Below, one piece after another: positions 37,472 to 46,226 of a DNA stretch of 64,000 nt. The stretch comes from Tannerellaceae bacterium. Lineage in GTDB: Bacteria; Bacteroidota; Bacteroidia; Bacteroidales; Tannerellaceae. The notes beneath the pieces were generated by a model, which made no database searches, was not told the origin of the DNA, and saw only the letters and a program-made list of their open reading frames with translations. The stretch is taken from the NCBI GenBank assembly GCA_031255855.1, contig JAIRRS010000006.1, forward strand, positions 1 to 64,000. Direction: 5' to 3'. How positions within the stretch are numbered: the stretch's first letter is position 1; the number at the start of each line of letters is the position of its first letter. The translations under genes were made by a program, and so were the position numbers.

Positions 37472-37479
37472 CAAATATA
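37472..37479 (-). promoter_or_regulatory. Candidate -7 element for the TPR regulator
   Basis: The minus strand reads TATATTTG, an exact TAnnTTTG match 25 bases before the chosen ATG of the TPR-HTH gene. No TTTG occurs at 19-21 bases upstream. It supports the start at 37447 over 37513, which lies upstream of the element. Confidence 0.4.
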
Positions 37480-37677
37480 CATAAACTATCATTATTACAC
37501 GAGGAAAAAACAATAAAATAGTAGTAAGAAGTCTGCTGGCTCTTTAGAAATGAATGGATATTCCGTTGATATCCGGTCACTTTTTTTCTTGTATGTTTGT
37601 GTTTTCACCTGACGAAATTACTATTTTTTCTTCTCATCGATTTTCTTTGTAGTTCAATCGCGACAAGTAAATGAAAA

Positions 37678-37760
37678 TTCATTGGGATGACTTTATAATT
37701 TCATTGGGATGATCTCCTTGAATCATCCCAATGAAAATAAGAAAACATCCAGATGAATTT
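37678..37760. repeat. TTCATTGGGATGA / CATCCAGATGA repeat cluster (locus A)
   Basis: Two direct copies of TTCATTGGGATGA (37678-37690 and 37700-37712) are followed by an inverted copy, ATCATCCCAATGAAAA (37722-37737), and by CATCCAGATGAATTT (37746-37760). The middle copies form an inverted pair that could fold. A second cluster of the same motifs lies at 51.1 kb. Both lie a few dozen bases upstream of sigma-factor genes. Confidence 0.8.
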
Positions 37761-37782
37761 CTAACAGCGATCCGGGGTTACG

Positions 37783-37813
37783 TTTGCTAATTGCCGACAT
37801 TTTCTTATTTTTG
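37783..37813 (+). promoter_or_regulatory. Consensus promoter for the ECF sigma gene
   Basis: TTTG (37783-37786) and TATTTTTG (37806-37813) are 19 bases apart, matching the Bacteroidota consensus. The predicted start site falls within about 4 bases of the chosen ATG at 37821, which would make the message almost leaderless unless the promoter or start is misassigned. Confidence 0.55.
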
Positions 37814-37820
37814 TCAAAAT

Positions 37821-38393
37821 ATGACTGACACGCATTTTGATAATCAATCGTTAGGCATTCTCTTTGAACAACACTGGAAGCCTTTCATCTCTTTCGCCAA
37901 TTCTTATGTAAAAGATACGGCTATCGCTGAGGATATCTGCATGGAAGCTTTTATGACATATTGGGAAAAACATCTCGAACTGCCGGAAGAGACAAATATG
38001 CCCGCCTATATCCTTACCTGTATCAAGAATAGGGCATTAAACTTTTTGCGTAACCGGGAGGCGAGGATTGCGATACAAGAAAAAATGCATGAACATCGTT
38101 CACGAGAATTAAGATTCCGAATCACAACTCTCGAAGCCTGCGAGCCGCAAGAACTTTTTTCTAATGAGATAAAACAACTTATCCATAAAACCTTACAGCA
38201 ACTGCCGGATAAAACCCGGTATATATTCCTCAAAAGTCGCAACGACTCAAAAACCAACAAAGAAATTGCATCCGAATTAGGGATTAGTATCAAAACTGTA
38301 GAGTTTCATATCACCAAGGCTCTAAAGATTTTCCGAACGAATCTGAAAGATTACCTGCCTCTCCTGTTGTTGTTCCTTCACAGCCATAATTAA
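37821..38393 (+). CDS. ECF RNA polymerase sigma factor (FecI-like, PUL type)
   Basis: A 190-residue ECF sigma factor. The region 2 segment includes FISFANSYVKDTAIAEDICMEAFMTYWE (residues about 23-50), and region 4 has a C-terminal HTH (SKTNKEIASELGISIKTVEFHITKALKIFR, about 145-175). It should direct RNA polymerase to the promoters of the adjacent SusC/SusD/GH30 genes when released by the FecR-like anti-sigma factor that follows 90 bases later. I chose the ATG at 37821; a TTG at 37791 lies inside the promoter. Confidence 0.92.
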   Translation: MTDTHFDNQSLGILFEQHWKPFISFANSYVKDTAIAEDICMEAFMTYWEKHLELPEETNMPAYILTCIKNRALNFLRNREARIAIQEKMHEHRSRELRFRITTLEACEPQELFSNEIKQLIHKTLQQLPDKTRYIFLKSRNDSKTNKEIASELGISIKTVEFHITKALKIFRTNLKDYLPLLLLFLHSHN

Positions 38394-38483
38394 GACACAT
38401 CTATTTTCAGAAAAACAGTTAGGGTAGTTCCCATCTTATGTGTTATTACATATGAATAATGGACAAAAAAGCCATAAGACAGG

Positions 38484-39419
38484 ATGGACAAAAAAATATT
38501 ACATAACTATTTTTCGGGGAAAGCAACTACGGAAGAAGAGACGCAAATCATTGATTGGGCAGAAGCTTCTCCCGAAAACTACCGCCAATACTTAAACGAA
38601 CGCAAACTTTGGGACGCGCTGTCGGTGAACTCTCGCATCGCGTCTCTTTATGCAAGTAGAACCCGAAAGTTTGTTCGCTGGAAAACACTCGCTGCAGTCG
38701 CTTCCCTAGCAGCATTAATCATAACAGGATGGTGGTCATTCGAAAAGAAGCCCGCGATTTTAGAAGAAAAAATGCAAACAGTCATTGTTCCTGCCGGACA
38801 ACGCGCACAAGTTGTCCTGACAGACGGGACAAAAGTATGGCTGAACTCAAAAAGCACATTCACGTATCCGCAGACTTTTTCAACCAGGCAGCGCACCGTT
38901 ATATTAGACGGAGAGGCGTTTTTTGAGGTAACACATCAACAGAAACACCCCTTTATTGTGTCAACCAAAAATTATGACATAAAAGTATTAGGCACAACAT
39001 TCAACGTATATGCATATAATGAAGCTTCACATTTTGAAACAGCCTTATTAGAAGGCTGTGTCTCTATTTCTCAAAAAAACAGTAAAAACCACCTTTTATT
39101 AAGTGAACCTTTAGAGAATGCCATTGAGGAGCACGGAGTCTTGAAAAAAATAACTATACAGAATACCGACCGGTTCCGTTGGACAGAAGGACTTATCTGT
39201 TTAAAAAATGAAACTTTTGAAAGCTTGATGAAAAAGTTTTCCGACTACTATGATATTGATATCGAAATAAACAACAACCACCTTAAAGGATATCGGTTTA
39301 CCGGAAAATTCAGACAAAGCGATGGTATTGATTATGCGCTGAACGTCATACGCAAAGATTTGGACTTTGATTATTTACGCATAGAAAACGATTACCGGGA
39401 CAAGATTATCATACAATAG
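38484..39419 (+). CDS. FecR-family anti-sigma factor
   Basis: A 311-residue protein. A cytoplasmic N-terminal anti-sigma domain (about 1-70) is followed by one membrane helix (TLAAVASLAALIITGWWSF, about 73-92) and a periplasmic FecR domain with the signature VLTDGTKVWLNSKSTFTYP (about 111-129), GEAFFEVTH and KVLGTTFNVYAY. A C-terminal DUF4974-like domain (TFESLMKKFSDYYDIDIEI) follows. It holds the ECF sigma factor until the STN domain of the downstream SusC homologue signals substrate binding. The start is an ATG. Confidence 0.92.
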   Translation: MDKKILHNYFSGKATTEEETQIIDWAEASPENYRQYLNERKLWDALSVNSRIASLYASRTRKFVRWKTLAAVASLAALIITGWWSFEKKPAILEEKMQTVIVPAGQRAQVVLTDGTKVWLNSKSTFTYPQTFSTRQRTVILDGEAFFEVTHQQKHPFIVSTKNYDIKVLGTTFNVYAYNEASHFETALLEGCVSISQKNSKNHLLLSEPLENAIEEHGVLKKITIQNTDRFRWTEGLICLKNETFESLMKKFSDYYDIDIEINNNHLKGYRFTGKFRQSDGIDYALNVIRKDLDFDYLRIENDYRDKIIIQ

Positions 39420-39514
39420 AGCCGGTGATAGCCGGTTTGTCTTTTTAACTCTATTTATTAACCTCTAAATCCATAAAAAATGACCCGAAGCCCCTAGAAA
39501 AATCACCGTAAAAA

Positions 39515-39546
39515 AATCCGGAAGACGTCCCCACATCCTCCGGATT
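39515..39546 (+). promoter_or_regulatory. Hairpin in the FecR-SusC intergenic region
   Basis: AATCCGGA and TCCGGATT form a perfect 8-bp stem with a 16-base loop in the 198-base gap between the fecR-like and susC-like genes. It may be a weak terminator separating the regulators from the transporter genes, or part of the control region for the latter. No consensus primary promoter was found in this gap, consistent with ECF-sigma-dependent transcription. Confidence 0.35.
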
Positions 39547-39617
39547 AAGTGGAATGTCAACACCGAGACATGACATTAAAACATCATCAGTATTAACTCT
39601 AAATCCTTTACAAAGGT

Positions 39618-42600
39618 ATGACAAAAAATCTTTGTTTAATTAACCTTGTGTTTACGCACAAGTTAAAATATCGGAAACGTATTATGAAAATAGTTGTATT
39701 TTTCATTTTCTGCTTTTCTTTTTCAGTCCTTGCTAAACAGGCAAACTCCCAGAATATACAAATCACACTGGCCGAAAATAATGTGCAAATCACAAATGTC
39801 TTCAATGAAATAGAGAAGCAAACCGGCTTTTTGTTTTTGTACAATGAAAAGAATGTAGATATCAAAAGGAATGTATCGATTCATGCCACCAACGAACAAT
39901 TGCCGGTTATCCTGAACCAACTTTTTGAAGGAACCGATGTGCACTATGCCATAGAAGGCAAACATATTGTTTTGAGCAAAAGAAAAATGGAAAAAGAGAT
40001 AGCCGCTGTCAGCCAGCAATCACAAAAGTCGATCAAAGGAGTCGTAAAAGACAGCCAAGGCCCCATTATCGGAGCAAACGTAATTGTGAAAGGAACGGCT
40101 AACGGAACCATTACGGACACGGAAGGAGCTTTCTCATTGGAGAATATTCCTCCCGGAGCAATCCTGCAAATTTCTTATATTGGCTACCTGACAAAAGAAG
40201 TTGCCATAGGAGAGCAGGAAGTAATTAATATCTCCCTGATTGAAGACACAAAAACAATCGACGAAGTCGTTGTGATTGGCTATGGAGTACAAAAGAAAAG
40301 TGTCGTTACAGGCGCGATCTCGTCAATTAAAGCGGAAGAAATGCTAACCAGCGCAAATACACGGCCGGAACAGGCTCTGCAAGGAAAAACCTCTGGGGTA
40401 CAGGTCATCTCTTCATCCGGATCGCCCGGCGCGGAAATGAAAATACGTATCAGGGGATATAGTTCGAATGGAAATTCCGACCCCTTATATATTGTCGATG
40501 GGTTAAGAACAGACAATATCAGCAACCTTGAACCGGCCAATATCGCGAGCATGGAGGTACTAAAAGACGGCGCTTCTGCTGCAATTTACGGCGCTGAGGG
40601 AGGAAACGGGGTTGTGCTGATAACAACCAAGAGTGGCTCTGCCGGCAAATCGCAAGTAAGTTATGATGTTCAATACACCATACAAAGCCTGGGGAAAACG
40701 CCTGAAGTCATGAACGCGCAACAATATATAACCTACATGAACGAATCCGGCGCACTGCCCGGAATTACAGCGAATGGCTACGACACCAACTGGATTGCCG
40801 AAACGTTCGAACCGGCCCCGATGCAGAAGCACAACCTCTCTGTTTCCGGCGGGAATGACAAAACATCCTACCTGATGTCTCTATCTTACCTGGATCAGGA
40901 AGGCATCGTTCAGGGGAAAGACGACAATTACAAACGTTATTCGGGGATGTTCAACGGAAGTCAGCAAGTAAACCCTTGGTTAAAAGCTGGGAGCAGCGTC
41001 CAGATTAACCGGACAATCCGGAAATCCATGAACGAGAACGATGAATCCCGTGGAGTCATTTCAAACGCGATCTTATTAGACCCATTAACCCCGGCAACCT
41101 ACCAAAACGAACTGCCTGATCATGTACAAACACTCGTCGATGCAGGGAAAAAACTGATGGCTTCGGAGGATGGCTATTATTATGGCCTCTCGCAATATGT
41201 AACCGGAGAAACGATCAACCCGCTTGTTCAAAAAAGACAGAATCAGACGACTACCACGACAACAAGCATGATGGGGACAGCCTATGCAGACCTGACGCCA
41301 ATAAAGGGACTGACAATTACATCCAAACTTGGCGTTAATTACTTCTCCAGAAACATCCACAACTACAAACCCGAATATTATTACAGCGGAGAGATGCTAA
41401 ATGCTTTCGCTTCAGTAGGGGAAACGGATGCAACCATGACCTACTGGCAATGGGAAAACTACGCGTCATACATTAAAAGCATCGGTAAGCATAATCTGTC
41501 AATCATGGTCGGTGCTGCGGTATCAAGCAGGAAATACAAAACTGTTGCAGCCTCAGGCTATCCGCTGTTGAAAGATCAGGAATCTTACGCCGATTTAGAC
41601 TATATCTCCACGCAGGCAAACTCAAAAGTGGGAGGAACAACGCTGACAGACAACAAACTGTCGTACTTCTCGCGTATAAACTATGACTACGAGAATAAAT
41701 ATCTCTTCCAGGCCACTATCCGTCGCGACGCCGCCGGCCTTTCCATATTGCCTGAAGAGAACCGTTGGGGAACTTTTCCGGCTCTTTCTGCCGGTTGGGT
41801 GGTGAGCAGTGAAGATTTCTTCCCCCGCAACACGCCCATAACTTCTTTAAAAATCAGAGGAAGTTGGGGACAAAACGGAAGCCTGTCCAATTTGGGGAAA
41901 TACAGCTACGCTTCTACTATCGTTTCTTCCGGATCGACAACAAATTATCTGACTTGGAGCACGATAAACGCGTCAACGTTATATCCTTTGGCCGACGGAT
42001 CGTACGCCACAGCCTCTTCGCCCGCAGTATTGGGAAACCGAAACCTGACATGGGAAACAAGTGAGCAGTTCGACTTTGGCGCCGATCTCAGACTTTTCAA
42101 CAACAGGCTTGGCTTCACCATCGATTATTATCGCAAAATGACCAAAGATTTGATAACCACCAATACGCCTCCTTTAGAAGCGGGGAATAACGCGTCTCCC
42201 ATCAATGGGGGAAATGTGTTAAACAAAGGTTTTGACTTCGAGGTCAGCTGGCGCGACAAGATGGGCGATTTCAGCTATGGGATATCCGCTAACTTATCCA
42301 CGCTAAAAAACGAAGTCACTTACCTGGATCCGACGATCAGCCGCCTAAACGGTGCAAATGTCAGCATTAACACATGGCGGGCCGCCACTGCTTTCGAAAA
42401 AGGATACCCCGTCTGGTATTTCCATGGATACCGGACAAACGGAATTGACCCCGCCAACGGAGACATTATTATTGCAGACACAAATAACGACGGAACAATT
42501 AACGCGAACGACTACACCTACATAGGTAGCGCCATCCCTGATTTAACCTATGGCGGGACAATAACGATGGAATACAAAGGGGTAGACTTCACCATGTTTG

Positions 42601-43016
42601 TCCAGGGACAATCCGGAAACGATATTTTGATGGGCATCCTCAGGACAGACCGTCCGGCAACCAATAAATTGTCGTTGTTCTATACCGAACGCTGGACCCC
42701 GGAAAACACGAAAGCCACGCGTCCCTCGCCAACCGTCAATGCCGGCTACTGGACAAGCGACCAAATGATTTTTGATGGCTCTTTCCTGAAAATCAAGCAA
42801 ATCCAACTTGGCTATGTCTTGCCTCAAAGATTTACCAACAAACTTCACCTCGGTCACACACGTATCTATGCCTCATTAGACGACTTCTTCACGTTTACGG
42901 ATTACCCGGGAATGGATCCGGAAGCGGCCACAGACAATAACAACAGTATAGGAATTGACCGCGGCTTCTTCCCCATTTCAAAGAAAATAATGTTCGGATT
43001 ATCACTGAATTTCTAA
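39618..43016 (+). CDS. SusC-like TonB-dependent transporter with STN signalling domain
   Basis: An outer-membrane oligosaccharide transporter of 1132 residues. Signal region (VVFFIFCFSFSVLAKQANSQ), secretin/TonB short N-terminal (STN) domain at about 48-115 (VFNEIEKQTGFLFLYNEKNV), carboxypeptidase-regulatory-like Ig domain at about 138-215, TonB-box-like DEVVVIGYG, plug domain and a 22-strand barrel. The STN domain fits signalling through the FecR/ECF pair encoded just upstream. Two starts are possible: 39618 or the ATG at 39684, which begins at the hydrophobic core. The SusD gene follows after 22 bases. Confidence 0.94.
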   Translation: MTKNLCLINLVFTHKLKYRKRIMKIVVFFIFCFSFSVLAKQANSQNIQITLAENNVQITNVFNEIEKQTGFLFLYNEKNVDIKRNVSIHATNEQLPVILNQLFEGTDVHYAIEGKHIVLSKRKMEKEIAAVSQQSQKSIKGVVKDSQGPIIGANVIVKGTANGTITDTEGAFSLENIPPGAILQISYIGYLTKEVAIGEQEVINISLIEDTKTIDEVVVIGYGVQKKSVVTGAISSIKAEEMLTSANTRPEQALQGKTSGVQVISSSGSPGAEMKIRIRGYSSNGNSDPLYIVDGLRTDNISNLEPANIASMEVLKDGASAAIYGAEGGNGVVLITTKSGSAGKSQVSYDVQYTIQSLGKTPEVMNAQQYITYMNESGALPGITANGYDTNWIAETFEPAPMQKHNLSVSGGNDKTSYLMSLSYLDQEGIVQGKDDNYKRYSGMFNGSQQVNPWLKAGSSVQINRTIRKSMNENDESRGVISNAILLDPLTPATYQNELPDHVQTLVDAGKKLMASEDGYYYGLSQYVTGETINPLVQKRQNQTTTTTTSMMGTAYADLTPIKGLTITSKLGVNYFSRNIHNYKPEYYYSGEMLNAFASVGETDATMTYWQWENYASYIKSIGKHNLSIMVGAAVSSRKYKTVAASGYPLLKDQESYADLDYISTQANSKVGGTTLTDNKLSYFSRINYDYENKYLFQATIRRDAAGLSILPEENRWGTFPALSAGWVVSSEDFFPRNTPITSLKIRGSWGQNGSLSNLGKYSYASTIVSSGSTTNYLTWSTINASTLYPLADGSYATASSPAVLGNRNLTWETSEQFDFGADLRLFNNRLGFTIDYYRKMTKDLITTNTPPLEAGNNASPINGGNVLNKGFDFEVSWRDKMGDFSYGISANLSTLKNEVTYLDPTISRLNGANVSINTWRAATAFEKGYPVWYFHGYRTNGIDPANGDIIIADTNNDGTINANDYTYIGSAIPDLTYGGTITMEYKGVDFTMFVQGQSGNDILMGILRTDRPATNKLSLFYTERWTPENTKATRPSPTVNAGYWTSDQMIFDGSFLKIKQIQLGYVLPQRFTNKLHLGHTRIYASLDDFFTFTDYPGMDPEAATDNNNSIGIDRGFFPISKKIMFGLSLNF

Positions 43017-43038
43017 TCACACATAACAAGAAAATACG

Positions 43039-44580
43039 ATGAATACACAAAAAATAAAACCTATAATCGCCCTTTTATTAGGGAGTTTACTATTCTACGG
43101 ATGTTCGGATTTCCTTGACACGGAACAACGTGGCGTTACGACACAAGAAACATTCTACAAAACAGACGCGGAGGTGACCGAAGCGTTATTTGCAATTTAC
43201 GACAAGATGCAAAGCGGCAACTTGAACACGTTCCAATTCAAAAACCTGCTCTCCGACGATGCCATTGCGGGCGGCGGCGGCCGAGGCGACAATTCACAGG
43301 GAGAAGAGTTGGATGAATTTCGTTTTGGCTCTACCAACACCATTCTCACAGGCATGTTTACCAAATACTACCAAATCATCTACACGAGTAATCTTCTCAT
43401 CGCACGGGTCAACGTCGACTCAGATGTAAAAAAGATGGCCGTTGCAGAGGCCAAAACATTCCGAGCCTATGCCTACTTCGAACTCGTTACCCTATGGGGA
43501 TCCGTACCCTTAGTAACAGAACCGCTCGACCCCGAAAAATACGCCCAGCCAAACTCCGTGACAGAAAAGATATGGGAGCAAATAGAAAAAGACCTGCTCG
43601 AAGCAATACCCGACCTGCCGCTAAAAAGCGAACTCCCTGCGGCCCACAAAGGAAATATTTCGAAAGGAACAGCGCAGGCATGGTTGGGAAAAGCGTATCT
43701 TTATCAAAAAAAATACGAGTTGGCGGCAGAAGCTTTAGACAACGTCATCAATAGTGGCGAATATGGATTAGAACCTGATTTTTCCTTATTGACGCGCGAG
43801 GCCACAGAGTTTGGTATCGAATCCATATTCGAAATCTCGTATGCGAATGAACTGTCCACAATCACGGAAGGAAATGTGGTAGCAGCCTATGCCGGACCAC
43901 GCACAGGCTACTTCAAAGCAGGAACAAGCGGAATAACGGAAACAGGCTGGGGATATGTAGGCGCCACAAAGAAAATACATGACCTTTTCATTGAAGTGGG
44001 AGATCAGGTACGCAGAAAAGGTACGGTCATGAGCGAAGAAGAGCTAATCAATGATTTCGGGGGATCTTTCAGAAACTCAGAGGGAAATTTGCCTTACGGC
44101 ACAGAGGGATATATACGCCTGAAACATGGAGCCTATGTGTCCGAAACCCCCGGAGAAGAATACCACCTCATCTGCGGGATGAACTTTCGCATCACGCGCT
44201 ATGCAGACGTCTTACTGATGGCAGCGGAAGCCTGCAACCGGAAATCCAATCCAGATGACACGAAAGCATTAAAATATATAAATTTAGTGCGGGCAAGGGC
44301 ACAAATGCCCTTGCTGACATCTACCGGTGAAAAACTTTTCGAAGACATTAAGCTGGAACGTCGTCTGGAACTGGCGTTTGAATTTGTCCGTTATCAAGAC
44401 CTGATACGTTGGGGAGACGCCGCGACAGTCCTGGCAGACGAAGGCAAAAGGATACCTCGGGGAGACGGTACCTATCTCGACCTGACAGACGTCGGATTCA
44501 AGGAAAAACATTGGCTACTGCCTTTCCCGTATACGGAAATCAATGTCAATCCGAACTTAATACAGAATCCGGGATGGTAA
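43039..44580 (+). CDS. SusD-like surface lipoprotein (RagB/SusD family)
   Basis: A 513-residue outer-surface glycan-binding lid for the SusC-like transporter. The lipobox is LLFYGC with Cys22, followed by the family start SDFLDTEQRG. The helical TPR scaffold includes AEAKTFRAYAYFELVTLWGSVPLV and the C-terminal RYQDLIRWG and YTEINVNPNLIQNPGW segments, all typical of the family. It sits 22 bases after the susC-like gene and 51 bases before the GH30 gene. The ligand is presumably the substrate or product of that enzyme. Confidence 0.94.
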   Translation: MNTQKIKPIIALLLGSLLFYGCSDFLDTEQRGVTTQETFYKTDAEVTEALFAIYDKMQSGNLNTFQFKNLLSDDAIAGGGGRGDNSQGEELDEFRFGSTNTILTGMFTKYYQIIYTSNLLIARVNVDSDVKKMAVAEAKTFRAYAYFELVTLWGSVPLVTEPLDPEKYAQPNSVTEKIWEQIEKDLLEAIPDLPLKSELPAAHKGNISKGTAQAWLGKAYLYQKKYELAAEALDNVINSGEYGLEPDFSLLTREATEFGIESIFEISYANELSTITEGNVVAAYAGPRTGYFKAGTSGITETGWGYVGATKKIHDLFIEVGDQVRRKGTVMSEEELINDFGGSFRNSEGNLPYGTEGYIRLKHGAYVSETPGEEYHLICGMNFRITRYADVLLMAAEACNRKSNPDDTKALKYINLVRARAQMPLLTSTGEKLFEDIKLERRLELAFEFVRYQDLIRWGDAATVLADEGKRIPRGDGTYLDLTDVGFKEKHWLLPFPYTEINVNPNLIQNPGW

Positions 44581-44631
44581 TCACAAAAACAGTTACTTAC
44601 AAAACTATTAATCAATTTAAATATAATTTGC

Positions 44632-46116
44632 ATGAACGTTAAATCACTCACACTCGGTATTTCAGCGCTTTGCTGCTTCTCTTGCGCGAACAATCAGAAG
44701 ATGGAATGGGTATCAACCATGGATAATTCATTCTGGAACATCTGCCAGCCAATAGAATCGGCTCAAACAACCGAGCAGATCGACATCCTGGTAGATACAA
44801 AAAAAGCGCAACAAACGATCGATGGCTTTGGACTTTGCTTCAGTGAATTAGGATGGGAAGCCCTCAACTTGTTAGACAGCAAGGACAAAGAAAGCATTTT
44901 ACAAAACTTCTTCACAAGTTCCGGGGCAAATTTCACGATATGCAGGATGCCTATCGGAGCCAGTGATTTCGCATTAGACTGGTATTCCTTCAATGAAAAC
45001 GAAGGAGATTTCGAGATGGAGAATTTCACTATTGATAACGATCGGAAAACGCTTATCCCACTAATCAACGACGCTAAAAAGCATTATCCGGACTTAAAAA
45101 TATGGGCTTCCCCCTGGAGCCCTCCCTCTTGGATGAAGTATAACAAACACTACGCAAGCCGGTCGACAGCGGCGATGGCGCGCAGGATTGCAAATCTTCC
45201 CAAACGGACAGACGGGGAAAGCACTTACATGCAGATAATCATAGACAACGGATTACCTGAAGAGAAAAACCATCTTGGAAGAGAGGGAACAGATATGTTC
45301 ATCATGGAAGATAACTACTTAGAAGCATACGCGCGCTACTTCTCTAAATTTATTGACGCTTATAAACAAGAAGGTATCGACATTTTCATGGTTGCCCCTC
45401 AGAACGAATTTAATTCGGCACAAATATTCCCCAGTTGTTGTTGGACGGCGGCGGGATTAACCCGCTTTATCGGCAACCACCTGGGCCCGGCAATGAAAGA
45501 AAGAGGAGTAGATATTATGTTTGGTACAATGGAGCGGGGAAATGAAGCCCTGGTAGATACCGCCCTGACGGATACCGAGGCAAAGAAATACATTACGACA
45601 GTGGGATTCCAATGGGCAGGGAAAGACGCCATACCGGGGATTCATGCCCGGTATCCGGACATGAAATTATACCAAACTGAACAAGAGTGCGGAAATGGAA
45701 AAAATGATTGGGAAGGAGCCATTTACTCATGGGAACTAATGAAACACTACCTCAACAATGGCGTGTCTTGCTACAACTATTGGAACATCGCCTTAAAACA
45801 AGGCGGGCTTAGCCGCTGGGGATGGGCGCAAAATTCATTAGTTGTCGTCGATGAGGAAGATAGAACCTATCAATATACCCCGGAATATTACATCATGAAA
45901 CATGTGAGTCACTATGTATTGCCGGGCGCGAAGAAACTTGAAGTAAGCGGTCCTTCTAAAGAAGATGTATTAGCATTCATCAATCAGGATCATAGCGTTG
46001 TGTTAATCGCCGGAAACGAGAGCGAGGCCGCTAAAACGTTACATATCAACATCGACGGGGCTATATTCTCTCCTGAACTAAAAGCAAGTTCAATCAATAC
46101 ATTCGTGTTAAAATAA
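44632..46116 (+). CDS. GH30-family glycoside hydrolase lipoprotein
   Basis: A 494-residue glycoside hydrolase of family 30. The signal peptide ends at a lipobox-like CFSC (Cys18). The TIM barrel carries the GH30 start (QQTIDGFGLCFSELGWEAL), the substrate-site segment WASPWSPPSWMK, the acid/base Glu in VAPQNEF near residue 258, and a nucleophile Glu in the YQTEQECG stretch near 349. The family acts on beta-1,6-glucan, glucosylceramide, xylan and other substrates. A beta-1,6-glucan-type role is my best guess, since similar small loci in Bacteroides use GH30_3. It is the only glycosidase in this locus. Confidence 0.9.
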   Translation: MNVKSLTLGISALCCFSCANNQKMEWVSTMDNSFWNICQPIESAQTTEQIDILVDTKKAQQTIDGFGLCFSELGWEALNLLDSKDKESILQNFFTSSGANFTICRMPIGASDFALDWYSFNENEGDFEMENFTIDNDRKTLIPLINDAKKHYPDLKIWASPWSPPSWMKYNKHYASRSTAAMARRIANLPKRTDGESTYMQIIIDNGLPEEKNHLGREGTDMFIMEDNYLEAYARYFSKFIDAYKQEGIDIFMVAPQNEFNSAQIFPSCCWTAAGLTRFIGNHLGPAMKERGVDIMFGTMERGNEALVDTALTDTEAKKYITTVGFQWAGKDAIPGIHARYPDMKLYQTEQECGNGKNDWEGAIYSWELMKHYLNNGVSCYNYWNIALKQGGLSRWGWAQNSLVVVDEEDRTYQYTPEYYIMKHVSHYVLPGAKKLEVSGPSKEDVLAFINQDHSVVLIAGNESEAAKTLHINIDGAIFSPELKASSINTFVLK

Positions 46117-46160
46117 ATCGCCGCCAAAACGCGACGTTCGTCAGACAGCAATCAACAAAT

Positions 46161-46203
46161 AACGGTTAATGGTTTTTGTATCAAAACATAGCCATTAACC
46201 GTT
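46161..46203. terminator. Hairpin terminator between convergent GH30 and S46 genes
   Basis: AACGGTTAATGG (46161-46172) and CCATTAACCGTT (46192-46203) form a perfect 12-bp stem, with a TTTTG/CAAAA pair inside the loop. It lies between two converging genes and shares its arm sequence with a hairpin at 53.8 kb. Confidence 0.65.
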
Positions 46204-46226
46204 ACTCATTTATTAATCGTCAACTG

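Noticed and set aside
37678..37760. Possible CRISPR array
   Set aside because: Units are short, of both orientations, and not separated by constant-length spacers; no cas genes are nearby.
37821..46116. Treating the glycan locus as part of the peptide island
   Set aside because: Strand, base composition and regulatory logic all change at about 37.7 kb; the SusC homologue has its own FecR/ECF pair.
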